The translations under genes and the position numbers were made by a program. This document shows positions 16,362-24,697 of a stretch of 59,802 nt of DNA, in pieces. The notes under the pieces are model-generated. The model ran no database searches. It saw only the letters and a program-made list of their open reading frames with translations, and was not told where the DNA came from. Origin of the DNA: an uncultured Clostridium sp. (GTDB lineage Bacteria > Bacillota > Clostridia > Lachnospirales > Lachnospiraceae); NCBI GenBank assembly GCA_902496665.1, contig CABVBU010000017.1, forward strand, positions 1 through 59,802, read 5' to 3'. How positions within the stretch are numbered: the stretch's first letter is position 1; every line of letters begins with the position of its first letter.

Positions 16362-17753
16362 ATGAACGGCAAAGATCTGGAAAAAGCACTTCTCTGGGAA
16401 GCTCCGCATATCGGAGAAAAAGCGCCGGAACAGATTCCGGAGGCGCAGGATTTCTGCGAGGGATACAAGACATTCTTAAATGAGGGAAAGACCGAGAGAG
16501 AATGTGTGAAAAAGGCGGTATCGCTCTTAACGGACGCCGGATACAAGGAATTTGACCCGAAGGCGTCCTACAAGCCGGGCGACAAGATCTACTGGGTAAA
16601 CCGAAAGAAAGCGATCATCGCTTCCACCATCGGCACAAAGGATCTGAACGAGGGATTGCGCATGAACGGCGCCCATATCGATTCCCCGCGCCTGGATTTA
16701 AAGCCGAACCCATTATTTGAAAAGGACGAGATCGCCTACTTAAAGCCGCACTACTACGGCGGAATCCGCAAATATCAGTGGGGCACCGTGCCGTTATCCA
16801 TGCACGGCGTCGTTATGAAGGCGGACGGAGAGACTGTTGAGGTCTCCATCGGCGAGAAAGAGGGCGATCCGCAGTTCTGCGTGACAGACCTTCTCCCGCA
16901 CCTTGCGGCAGAGCAGAACGGAAGAAAGCTCGGCGAGGGCTTAAAGGGCGAGGAGCTGAACATCATCATCGGCTCCATCCCGTACCATGACGAGGAGAAC
17001 GAGAAGATCAAGAATCCGGCAAAGCTCCTTGCGATGAAGTTATTGAATGACCGCTACGGAATCACGGAGAAGGATTTCACCCGTGCGGAGATCGAGATGG
17101 TTCCGGCATACAAGGCCGTTGATATCGGACTGGACCGCGGTCTCATCGGTTCCTATGGACAGGATGACCGTGTGTGCGCGTATACAGCGCTGATGGCGGA
17201 GATCGCTGCGAAGAACCCGGAACACACCACATTCACGATCCTTACAGATAAGGAAGAGATCGGCTCCGTCGGAAATACGGGACTTCACTCCGACTACGTC
17301 CACCATGCGGTTGAGGACCTTGCGGAGAGCTTTGGGGCGGACACAAAGACCGTTCTGCGTCATTCCATCTGCCTCTCCTCCGATGTAAACGCGGCATATG
17401 ATCCGACGTTCGCCAGTGTTTACGAGAACAGAAACTCCAGTTATGTAAACAAAGGCTGCGTACTCACAAAGTACACAGGCGCGAGAGGAAAATCCGGCAG
17501 CAGTGACGCCAGCGCGGAGACCATGGCGAAGGTCATCGGTATCATGGAAGAGAATGGCGTTTACTGGCAGACTGGCGAACTCGGCGCCGTTGACGCGGGC
17601 GGCGGCGGAACCATCGCCCAGTTTGTGGCGATGATGGATGTGGATGTCGTGGATCTCGGTGTTCCGATCCTTTCCATGCATGCGCCGTTTGAGCTGGCTT
17701 CAAAGCTTGATGTGTACAATACATATAAGGCGTTTTGTGCGTTCTATAAATAA
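16362..17753 (+). CDS. M18-family aminopeptidase
   Basis: 463-residue cytoplasmic zinc aminopeptidase (aspartyl aminopeptidase/ApeA family). Metal-binding and catalytic motifs are NGAHIDSPRLDLKP near residue 105, DRGLIGSYGQDDR near 258, DKEEIGSVGNTG near 294 and the C-terminal PILSMHAPFELASKLDVYN with the last metal-ligand histidine. The length fits the clostridial branch. RBS GGAGG precedes ATG 16362 and TATAAT is seen at 16325-16330. Single-gene unit with a terminator at 17763-17806. It likely removes N-terminal residues from intracellular peptides. Confidence 0.93.
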   Translation: MNGKDLEKALLWEAPHIGEKAPEQIPEAQDFCEGYKTFLNEGKTERECVKKAVSLLTDAGYKEFDPKASYKPGDKIYWVNRKKAIIASTIGTKDLNEGLRMNGAHIDSPRLDLKPNPLFEKDEIAYLKPHYYGGIRKYQWGTVPLSMHGVVMKADGETVEVSIGEKEGDPQFCVTDLLPHLAAEQNGRKLGEGLKGEELNIIIGSIPYHDEENEKIKNPAKLLAMKLLNDRYGITEKDFTRAEIEMVPAYKAVDIGLDRGLIGSYGQDDRVCAYTALMAEIAAKNPEHTTFTILTDKEEIGSVGNTGLHSDYVHHAVEDLAESFGADTKTVLRHSICLSSDVNAAYDPTFASVYENRNSSYVNKGCVLTKYTGARGKSGSSDASAETMAKVIGIMEENGVYWQTGELGAVDAGGGGTIAQFVAMMDVDVVDLGVPILSMHAPFELASKLDVYNTYKAFCAFYK

Positions 17754-17762
17754 GAGATAGTA

Positions 17763-17806
17763 AAAAAGCATCCTGGCGGGATTATGATCCTTACAGGATG
17801 TTTTTT
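17763..17806 (+). terminator. Intrinsic terminator after the M18 gene, abutted by a mobile element
   Basis: CATCCTG (17769-17775) pairs with CAGGATG (17794-17800), followed by TTTTTT (17801-17806). The T-tract (GTTTTTTG) is the sequence duplicated by insertion of the element at 17808. Confidence 0.85.
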
Positions 17807-17807
17807 G

Positions 17808-17940
17808 GTTACTGTACACGGGTAGGAATTTTCTGAACTGAAAATTCCGTACAATACAGTGGTGGTAGTGGATTTTGCCGATTTGGAATGCGAAGCATCG
17901 GCAAAATCAGTTACTGTTTGCGCAAGGCGTGAACAGTAAC
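17808..17940 (-). mobile_element. 133-bp palindromic mobile element, subfamily B, copy B2
   Basis: Inverted relative to B1 and B3. Its ends are GTTACTG (17808-17814) and CAGTAAC (17934-17940). Flanked by the perfect 8-bp direct repeat GTTTTTTG (17800-17807 and 17941-17948), which is the T-run of the preceding terminator. It carries the same inner hairpins as the other B copies and no ORF. Together with the terminator it accounts for most of the 327-bp gap before the lipoprotein gene. Confidence 0.95.
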
Positions 17941-18080
17941 GTTTTTTGTTTTTCTCTTAAAATTCTGTGAACACACTTTTTTTTCGCGTGGCGGTATGTT
18001 AGAATGAATATTACGCGCGGGTGACCCAGGAAATGGGCAGCGCGCGGGGAAATAGAGACAGAATGGAAGGAAACGAGAAC

Positions 18081-19268
18081 ATGAAAAAAATTATAAAAGC
18101 AGGTATCTGTGTTGCTGCAGCTGCAATGATCATGACAGGATGCGGAAATAAGAATCAGAATGCTGAGAGCAGCTCCGCGGATGTAGAGGAGACCGCATCC
18201 GCGACAACTGAGACAGAGACAAAATCCGAGGAAGAGCTTCACGACGAGGAGAGCGTCACTCTCGGAGATTACAAGAACCTGACCTTCTCCGCAAAGGAAG
18301 AGGAAGTAACTGATGCCCAGATCGAGACAAGATTAAAGGAACTCTGCGCGGAGTACCCGGTAACCATCGAGGGACGCCCGGCACAGGAAGGTGACACCGC
18401 AAATATCGACTACTCCGGCACAAAGGATGGCGAGGCATTTGCAGGCGGAACCGCAGAGGGCTATGACCTGAAGCTTGGCAGCGGCACATTTATCGACGGC
18501 TTTGAAGACGGCGTCATCGGCATGAATGTCGGCGATGAGAAAGACTTAAACTTAAAATTCCCGGACAACTACGGCAGCGCTGACCTCGCAGGCCAGGAAG
18601 TCGTATTCCATGTAAAATTAAACCAGTTAAAATCTGAGGCCGACAGCAAGGTGGATGATGATCTCGCAAAACGTTACTACAACGACGATACAGCGACTCT
18701 TGACCAGTTAAAAGAGGAAGTACGTGCGGAGCTTCAGGCAGAGGCTGACAGCCAGTTCTTCAACGCGGCAGGAAGCGAGCTCTTAAATGAGGTCATCAAC
18801 AACTCCGAGGTTACAGCTGACCCGGATGCCGTTGACGATATGTTCAACCAGTTAAAGAGCACATATTCTAGCTATGCAAGCAGCTATGGACTTGAGTTCG
18901 ATCAGTTCCTCAGCATGTTCCTGGGAACAGACGAGGACGGACTCCGCGACACAGCAGAGAACCTTGTAAAACAGCAGATCATTTTAAACGCGATCCAGGC
19001 AGAGGAGAACCTTTCCGCGACAGATGAACAGAAAGATAAGCTCGCTGTTATGAACTATTTCAAGAACGCGGCGCAGATGATCACGACCTACGGTGAGGAT
19101 TCCGCAAACCAGATCTTCGATATGGGCGCTGTTTATTACTACCTGATCGACAACTCCACATATGTAGAGGCACCGGAGACAGAAGCCGAGACAACAGAGG
19201 CTGAGAATATTCTCGAAGAGAAAGAGACTGCTGCAGAGGAGAGCGAGAGCAGTTCCGCAGCAAACTAA
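18081..19268 (+). CDS. Exported trigger-factor-like peptidyl-prolyl isomerase lipoprotein
   Basis: 395 residues. Signal peptide with lipobox MTGC (Cys21), so it is probably lipid-anchored on the outer face of the membrane. After a T/E-rich linker comes an FKBP-type domain at about 95-190 (AQEGDTANIDYSG, a GGTAEGYDLKLGSGTFIDGFE core and GMNVGDE...FPDNYG). A helical segment resembling the trigger-factor C-terminal chaperone region follows at about 200-350, then an acidic Glu/Thr/Ser tail. Cytosolic trigger factor has an N-terminal ribosome-binding domain; here it is replaced by the lipoprotein anchor. It probably helps fold secreted proteins, as PrsA does. ATG 18081 is preferred (GGAAGG upstream, signal peptide follows). 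It lies 10 bases before the HAD gene. Confidence 0.87.
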   Translation: MKKIIKAGICVAAAAMIMTGCGNKNQNAESSSADVEETASATTETETKSEEELHDEESVTLGDYKNLTFSAKEEEVTDAQIETRLKELCAEYPVTIEGRPAQEGDTANIDYSGTKDGEAFAGGTAEGYDLKLGSGTFIDGFEDGVIGMNVGDEKDLNLKFPDNYGSADLAGQEVVFHVKLNQLKSEADSKVDDDLAKRYYNDDTATLDQLKEEVRAELQAEADSQFFNAAGSELLNEVINNSEVTADPDAVDDMFNQLKSTYSSYASSYGLEFDQFLSMFLGTDEDGLRDTAENLVKQQIILNAIQAEENLSATDEQKDKLAVMNYFKNAAQMITTYGEDSANQIFDMGAVYYYLIDNSTYVEAPETEAETTEAENILEEKETAAEESESSSAAN

Positions 19269-19278
19269 TACGGAGATC

Positions 19279-20070
19279 ATGAAGAGAAAAGCATTATTTT
19301 TTGATATCGACGGGACGCTCCTGGTGGATGCGTCGAAGGAACTCCCGAAGAGCGCGGCGCTTGCTTTAACAGAGGCGCGCCGCGCCGGACACCTGGTTTT
19401 CATCAACTCCGGGAGGACGAGATGCCTGATGAAGGATGTTGAGGGGAAAGTACCGGTGGACGGCTACCTCTGCGGCTGTGGAACCTACATAGAGGCGGAG
19501 GGAAAAGCCCTGCTCCACAGAAAAATCTCCGCAAAACGCCGTTGGGAGCTCCAGAAGGCGATCCTCGAGTATAAACTTGACGGAATCTTAGAGGGACCGA
19601 AGGCATGTACGGTGCAGACCGGTGTCTCCCATATGGATGAGATCGAGCATGTGAAGAACGTAGTCTATAAGAACCAGGGCTTGGCCAGCGCGGACTGGAA
19701 TACGGAGCTGGTGGATTTCGATAAGTTCTGTGTTCTTGCGGACGAGAACAGTGATGAGGAAGGTTTTTTAAAGATCCTGGCACCGGACGTGACCGCCATC
19801 GACCGGGGACACGGACTCTACGAGTGCGTGCCGACGGGGTACGATAAGGCAACGGCGATGGAAGTGATCTTAAAGAGATATGGGATCGCGAGAGAAGATT
19901 CCTACGCCTTTGGGGACAGCATGAACGATCTGGCGATGATCCGGTATGCCGGAAACAGCATTATTATGGAGAAACATGCGAAGGGGCTTGAGCCTTACGC
20001 AACTTTCATCACCAAAGATGTCGAAGATGACGGAATCGCCTGGGCGTTTGAGCAGCTTCATATCATATAA
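19279..20070 (+). CDS. HAD-superfamily phosphatase, Cof type
   Basis: 263-residue cytoplasmic hydrolase of the Cof/YbiV class. Motif I FFDIDGTLL carries the nucleophile Asp near residue 9; motif II is INSGR near 42; a lysine-bearing GYDKATAM segment near 195 and motif IV GDSMNDLAMI near 214 complete the site. The C2-type cap lies between. Such enzymes dephosphorylate small phosphorylated metabolites; the substrate is not predictable here. It starts 10 bases after the lipoprotein stop with GGAG in between, so the two are probably one transcript. Confidence 0.9.
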   Translation: MKRKALFFDIDGTLLVDASKELPKSAALALTEARRAGHLVFINSGRTRCLMKDVEGKVPVDGYLCGCGTYIEAEGKALLHRKISAKRRWELQKAILEYKLDGILEGPKACTVQTGVSHMDEIEHVKNVVYKNQGLASADWNTELVDFDKFCVLADENSDEEGFLKILAPDVTAIDRGHGLYECVPTGYDKATAMEVILKRYGIAREDSYAFGDSMNDLAMIRYAGNSIIMEKHAKGLEPYATFITKDVEDDGIAWAFEQLHII

Positions 20071-20339
20071 GCAACAAGTTTAACGGTAGTCCTGCCGGGA
20101 GGTGGGACTGCCGCTTTTTTGCAGTAATCTCGGTATTGCCCACAGTCTGCCGCTTTGGGGCAGCAGGGGGGTGGCAGTGCGGATGCCTGCCTATGCGTAT
20201 CGGGTGTCTTACGAATGGTGTCGAAACTTGCGTTCAAAAACCACTTTTCAATTGCCGGAAAATGTATTATATTTTTAAGTAAAAGGAAGTGGACGCAGGA
20301 AAGGGCGGCTGCTGACGAGGCGTAAGGGGGACGAAAACA

Positions 20340-20486
20340 ATGAGCATGGAGAGACATTGCAAAAATGCTCTGGAAGAAGAAAACCAAAGGCTTCGCGAAG
20401 AGAACGACAGGCTGATGGACATTGTGGTACAGATGAAATGCACACTGAACCGCCTGGTGAAAGAGTATATTACGGAAAGTAAATAG
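20340..20486 (+). CDS. 48-residue coiled-coil protein
   Basis: Short ORF starting MSMERHCKNALEEENQRL. From residue 8 on it is an amphipathic, Glu/Arg/Leu-rich helix with heptad-like leucines (L11, L18, L25) and a positively charged end (RLVKEYITESK). A strong AAGGGGG ribosome binding site lies 8 bases before ATG 20340, which is the main evidence that it is translated. An internal ATG at 20346 is possible. No family recognised; such small zipper proteins can be adaptors or regulators. It lies alone between the HAD gene and a broken wall-binding gene. Confidence 0.55.
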   Translation: MSMERHCKNALEEENQRLREENDRLMDIVVQMKCTLNRLVKEYITESK

Positions 20487-20530
20487 TGAGGAAAGGCAGC
20501 TGCAGGCGAGTATCACGGGGAGAAGATTAA

Positions 20531-20693
20531 CGGAAGAAGGTGGCATTCGGTGCTGACGGTTACTTAAGCACCGGCTGGATCTACGATACCCTTTACCAGG
20601 GCTGGTTCGGCATGGACGCAAACCAGGGAATGCTGATCGGACGGCTGGCTTGTAAAAGAAGACGGCAGCTGGGATGAAGAAGCAGAAAGATAG
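20531..20693 (+). pseudogene. Frameshifted C-terminal remnant of a wall-binding repeat protein
   Basis: Bases 20540-20640 encode VAFGADGYLSTGWIY, DTLYQGWFGMDANQGM and LIG, a cell-wall-binding (choline-binding-like, GW/YY-rich) repeat. At about 20640 one extra base shifts the frame. In the next frame it continues GWLVKEDGSWDEEAER and ends at TAG 20691-20693. No start codon, signal peptide or RBS exists upstream (an in-frame stop lies at 20528-20530). It is the leftover end of a gene related to the intact wall-binding proteins at 20813, 41227 and 42587. Confidence 0.65.
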
Positions 20694-20713
20694 TGTTATC
20701 GAAAATAATATAG

Positions 20714-20751
20714 AAAAAGCCGGACTCGCGAAATTGAGTCCGGCTTTTTTA
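20714..20751. terminator. Bidirectional intrinsic terminator
   Basis: Perfect 14-bp stem AAAAAGCCGGACTC (20714-20727) with GAGTCCGGCTTTTT (20736-20749), A-run before and T-run after. It serves the broken gene on the plus strand and the wall-binding gene at 20813-22135 on the minus strand. Confidence 0.9.
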
Positions 20752-20812
20752 CTGCCATGGATCGGGAAGAAACTGCTGATCGCAGGTTCCGTGGGCATGA
20801 CACGAAGCAGCG

Positions 20813-22135
20813 CTACTGCACGATTCCGGCCGTATCCACGGTCCAGATCTTGCCGTTCGCGTCTTTGATGTCCTTATATCCGCGCCCTAACTCCGGCTTC
20901 TCGGAGGAAGTGGAGGAAGCGGATGCTTTCTGCACGTTTCCGGCAGTTCCGACGAGGTAGGTCACACCGTTTAAGACGGCCGGTGCATATCTCTGGTCGG
21001 CGGTAGCGTCCTGTCTTTTTCCGTAGACGTAGAGGATGCCGTCGCGGAGCCCGTGGTAGCCCTGTCCTTTCTTGTCACCGTCGGTGTGGAAGAACCAGTT
21101 CTCGGTCTCACCGGTCTCCTCGTTGTAGATCGCCTGTTTTCCGGTCTTTACGATACCGTCCTCACCGAAGTAAAAGTTTGCGATCTCATCGTTCGCCACA
21201 TTCGCGATCTGTCTGCCTGTCTGCATGATTCCCAGGTCACTGAACGCATACTTTTTCGCGTTGATGGTGAACAGGGAATTCCCCTTTTTATCGGAAACAT
21301 ACGGCTTTCCGGCCTTAAAGTAGAAGGTGTAGACCTCATCTGCAGCGTGAATCCCGGAAATGCCCTCGATGGAGCGGAAACCTTCGGCGCGCTTTCCGTC
21401 CCCAGCTGTTCCATAGTACTGGTAGTCGGTGATCTTCGGGGATGCGGCGTTGCTGTCTGTTGCGTCAGACTTGGACGGCATCAGGACCCAGCCCGTCTGC
21501 ATCTTTCCGTCGATGAAGGTGTAGTAGCTTCCGTCGATCTTCTTATCGTACTGGGTGGTCACCATCCTGCCGTCGGAATTGAAGTAGTACCAGCTCTCGG
21601 AAGAGCCCGGTGCGTGGCTGTTTTCCTCTAAACGGATCCAGCCGGTCCGCATGAAACCGTCTTTTTCTGTTCCGAGGTAGTAGGTCGCCCCGTCAATCTC
21701 AGTCTTTCCAGTTGCCATATGGCCGGATTCATCGAAATAGTACCATTTGGAATCAAATTTCACCCACTTGGAGACAGCGGACTTTCCGTCCTTCTCAAAG
21801 TAGTACCAGAAGGTATCCGGTGTCTCAGGGGAGTCCGGATCTTCCTCATTTTTTAACTCCACCCATGCGCTTGTGACCATCTTTCCGTCTTCATCGACAT
21901 AGTATTCGTCGATCTTTGCGTTCTTTACGATCTGTCCGTCCTCACCGAGATAGAACCAGTCTTCTCCGCGCTTTCTCCAGGCATCAGTGGTGAGATACCC
22001 GTCCTCATCGTAGTAGACCTTTGCGTCGCCTTCTGTCACCCAGCCGTAGGATGCAGCATAGACCGGCAGGCCGGAGACCATCATCATAAATGCTGCCGCG
22101 GATAAGACCGCAGCGATCTTTGTCTGTTTTTTCAT
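20813..22135 (-). CDS. Secreted cell-wall-binding repeat protein
   Basis: 440 residues. Signal peptide at residues 1-28 (KKQTK, hydrophobic core, cleavage about VYA|AS). The rest is a chain of choline-binding-like repeats of about 20-40 residues with the pattern GW/W..., WYYF..DG.., M.TG, for example WYYFDESGHMATG near 137 and WYYFNSDGRMVTTQ near 183. The later half has more diverged units with a ..YVSDKKG.. segment. It has no catalytic domain that I recognise, so it is probably a structural or adhesive surface protein bound to wall polymers. RBS AAAGGAG precedes the ATG. Single minus-strand gene ending in a shared bidirectional terminator. Confidence 0.88.
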   Translation of the reverse strand: MKKQTKIAAVLSAAAFMMMVSGLPVYAASYGWVTEGDAKVYYDEDGYLTTDAWRKRGEDWFYLGEDGQIVKNAKIDEYYVDEDGKMVTSAWVELKNEEDPDSPETPDTFWYYFEKDGKSAVSKWVKFDSKWYYFDESGHMATGKTEIDGATYYLGTEKDGFMRTGWIRLEENSHAPGSSESWYYFNSDGRMVTTQYDKKIDGSYYTFIDGKMQTGWVLMPSKSDATDSNAASPKITDYQYYGTAGDGKRAEGFRSIEGISGIHAADEVYTFYFKAGKPYVSDKKGNSLFTINAKKYAFSDLGIMQTGRQIANVANDEIANFYFGEDGIVKTGKQAIYNEETGETENWFFHTDGDKKGQGYHGLRDGILYVYGKRQDATADQRYAPAVLNGVTYLVGTAGNVQKASASSTSSEKPELGRGYKDIKDANGKIWTVDTAGIVQ

Positions 22136-22338
22136 AATCGTTTTCTCTCCTTTTTGATATGAAAATTGAAATGTTTTGTCGTGGTGTTTTCGTTTACGGG
22201 CTGATTATAACAGGCTGTGGAGGCCGAATTCCAGTGTAGGTTCCTGGCATATCTGGAACGCCGTGGAAAGCATTTCATGGGATGGAAAATGCGGAAAATT
22301 AAGGCGGAGAGTGCCGCCGGGGAAGACCTGCGAAAACC

Positions 22339-22471
22339 GTAACTGTTCAGTACCTTCACAGTTACATGCAAAAATCCATTCCAAATCGGCTACGCCGATG
22401 GGATTTTTGCCTTTTAGCCTAGGTTTTCTTACGGTCAGCGCAGCAAGTGCGCAGACCTACTGAACAGTTAC
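22339..22471 (+). mobile_element. 133-bp palindromic mobile element, subfamily A, copy A1
   Basis: Perfect 14-bp terminal inverted repeats: GTAACTGTTCAGTA at the left and TACTGAACAGTTAC at the right. Flanking 8-mers CGAAAACC (22331-22338) and TGAAAACC (22472-22479) match at 7 of 8 positions, a slightly decayed target duplication. An inner inverted copy of the terminal heptamer lies at 22359-22365, a strong hairpin GCAAAAATCC...GGATTTTTGC with ATCGGC/GCCGAT inside, and another at about 22434-22457. No ORF. It occupies the gap between the divergent wall-binding and TPP-enzyme genes; the rest of 22136-22567 holds a TATAAT at 22522-22527 and little else. Confidence 0.92.
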
Positions 22472-22567
22472 TGAAAACCTTACAAAAATATGATCTACTG
22501 GACTGTATGCGGTCCGCATGGTATAATCGAGAAAGGTATTATCTTGAGAGAGGAGAAGGTTTCACTT

Positions 22568-24544
22568 ATGAGAATGAAGGTTTCTGATTATATTGCCCAG
22601 AAGCTGGTAGACGAGGGCATCACCGACGCTTTTATGGTGACGGGCGGAGGCGCGATGCATCTGGATGACGGGCTTGGACACCAGCCGGGACTTCACTGTT
22701 ATTTTAACCATCACGAGCAGGCCTGTGCCATCGCGGCTGAGGCCTACGCGAGGATCCATAACAAGATCGCGGCTCTCTGCGTGACAACAGGTCCTGGAGG
22801 AACAAACGCGATTACCGGAGTAGTCGGCGGATGGCTCGATTCGATCCCGATGCTCGTCTTATCCGGACAGGTCCGCTATGACACGACCGCCCACAGCACA
22901 GGACTGGGGATCCGTGCGATGGGTGATCAGGAATTCGAGATCACAAAGGCGATTGACTGCATGACAAAGTACAGCGAGATGGTGCTGGATCCGATGCGGA
23001 TCCGTTTCTGTCTGGAGAAATCGCTTTATCTGGCGCAGACAGGAAGACCGGGCCCGTGCTGGCTCGATATTCCGTTGAATGTTCAGGGGGCTTACATTGA
23101 GACGGAAGCGCTTCTCGGATTTGATAAGGACGACTACGAAGCAGGCGGAACCGGCTGGTCCGGTCACGGAACCGGATGTTCCGGATGTACGATCTGCATG
23201 ATGAATAAAGTTGAAGGGAAACCGGCGATGATCCCGTCCGACGTGAGCGGACAGGGCGAAAAGCGTGTGAAACTGCCGGATCCTGTGACGGTAGAGCAGG
23301 CGAGAGAAATCTTAAAGAAGGTCCGCGAGGCGAAGCGCCCTGTGATCAATGCCGGAAACGGAATCCGGATCGGAAAGGCGTTCGATGTATTCGCGAGAGT
23401 CGTAAAGAAGCTTGGAATCCCGGTTGTCACCGGCTGGAACAGCATCGACTGCATGTATGACACAGACCCGCTCTATGTGGGACGTGCCGGACATATGGGC
23501 GACCGTGCCGGAAACTTTGCGGTACAGAACAGCGATCTCTTATTGTCATTGGGAAGCCGTCTTTCAATCCGTCAGGTGGGCTATAACTACCCGACCTGGG
23601 CGAGAGAGGCCTATGTGATCTACAATGATATCGACGCCGAGGAGTTAAAGAAACCGACGGTCCATGTGGACATGCCGGTCCATGCGGACGTCAAGGACCT
23701 CCTCGAAAAGCTGGAGCTCGTCCTCGACGAGGAAGAATTCGACCCGAATGGCGGAACGAAGGATAAGGAAGCCGTAGACTGGTGGATCAGACGCTGTCAG
23801 GAATGGAAAGAAAAATATCCGGTCGTTCTTCCGAAACACTATGAGGCCGGTGATGACGAGCCTGCAAATGTTTACGCGGCGATCAAGGAGATCAGCAGGC
23901 GCGGCGAGGAAGATCAGATCACCGTTGTGGGAAATGGTTCCGCGTGCGTGGTAGGCGGACATGCCTACGAGATGAAGAAAGGACAGCGGTTCATCAGCAA
24001 CTCTGCCATCGCGTCCATGGGCTACGATCTTCCGGCAGCCATCGGTGCCTGGGTTGCAGATCATACAAAAGACATCATCCTTGTGACAGGTGACGGAAGT
24101 ATCCAGATGAATCTTCAGGAGCTTCAGACCATCGTTCACCACCATATGGGAATCAAAATCTTCCTGATCAACAACGGCGGCTATCATTCCATCCGCCAGA
24201 CCCAGAAGACCCACTTCCATGAGCCGTTAGTGGGAATCGGTGTGGACAGCCACGACTTAAGCTTCCCGAGCATGGAGAAGCTTGCGTGGGCATACGGTTA
24301 TCCGTATGTGGCAGCCCACCACAACAGCGAGCTTGGCGAGGCGGTGGAGAAGACACTTGCCATGGACGGTCCGGTGATCTGTGAGATCTTCGTGGATATG
24401 AAACAGGGCTTCGAGCCGAAGGCAGCCGCAAAGATGCTGCCGGACGGAACCATGGTATCCGTACCGCTCGAGGATCTGGCTCCGTTCCTTCCGGAGGAAG
24501 AACTGAAGGAAAATATGATCATTCCGTTAGTAGAGAATAAATAA
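22568..24544 (+). CDS. Thiamine-pyrophosphate enzyme, acetolactate-synthase-like
   Basis: 658 residues with the three-domain layout of the ALS/POX family. The N-terminal PYR domain has the catalytic-type glutamate E50 (NHHEQACA). A central domain follows, then a C-terminal PP domain with GDGSIQMN...NNGGY, the TPP/Mg motif. It is longer than usual, with an insertion around residues 190-235 that holds C204, C207 and C210 (GTGCSGCTIC). ALS-like enzymes of this type occur in surface-glycan clusters, where they may make branched or chain-extended sugars. Here an SDR gene and glycosyltransferases follow. A housekeeping acetolactate synthase is less likely because no ilvN/ilvC is nearby. Start 22568 is supported by GAGGAGAAGG; the frame extends upstream without an RBS. 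Confidence 0.8.
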   Translation: MRMKVSDYIAQKLVDEGITDAFMVTGGGAMHLDDGLGHQPGLHCYFNHHEQACAIAAEAYARIHNKIAALCVTTGPGGTNAITGVVGGWLDSIPMLVLSGQVRYDTTAHSTGLGIRAMGDQEFEITKAIDCMTKYSEMVLDPMRIRFCLEKSLYLAQTGRPGPCWLDIPLNVQGAYIETEALLGFDKDDYEAGGTGWSGHGTGCSGCTICMMNKVEGKPAMIPSDVSGQGEKRVKLPDPVTVEQAREILKKVREAKRPVINAGNGIRIGKAFDVFARVVKKLGIPVVTGWNSIDCMYDTDPLYVGRAGHMGDRAGNFAVQNSDLLLSLGSRLSIRQVGYNYPTWAREAYVIYNDIDAEELKKPTVHVDMPVHADVKDLLEKLELVLDEEEFDPNGGTKDKEAVDWWIRRCQEWKEKYPVVLPKHYEAGDDEPANVYAAIKEISRRGEEDQITVVGNGSACVVGGHAYEMKKGQRFISNSAIASMGYDLPAAIGAWVADHTKDIILVTGDGSIQMNLQELQTIVHHHMGIKIFLINNGGYHSIRQTQKTHFHEPLVGIGVDSHDLSFPSMEKLAWAYGYPYVAAHHNSELGEAVEKTLAMDGPVICEIFVDMKQGFEPKAAAKMLPDGTMVSVPLEDLAPFLPEEELKENMIIPLVENK

Positions 24545-24697
24545 GAAGGTTCAGTGTGCCTGGGACATGGAACTTAGAAGAAAATGCAAGATGGTTAAGA
24601 AAAAACGGTCTATTGATTCTGTCATACACAATATACTGGCAACCGGGAATAAGATGGATGATTGACCAGCGTTAAATGAGGAAAGGGGCAGCAGAAT

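Noticed and set aside
22568..24544. Housekeeping acetolactate synthase (ilvB) call
   Set aside because: Extra cysteine insertion, larger size and lack of ilvN/ilvC neighbours argue for an ALS-like paralogue in glycan metabolism.
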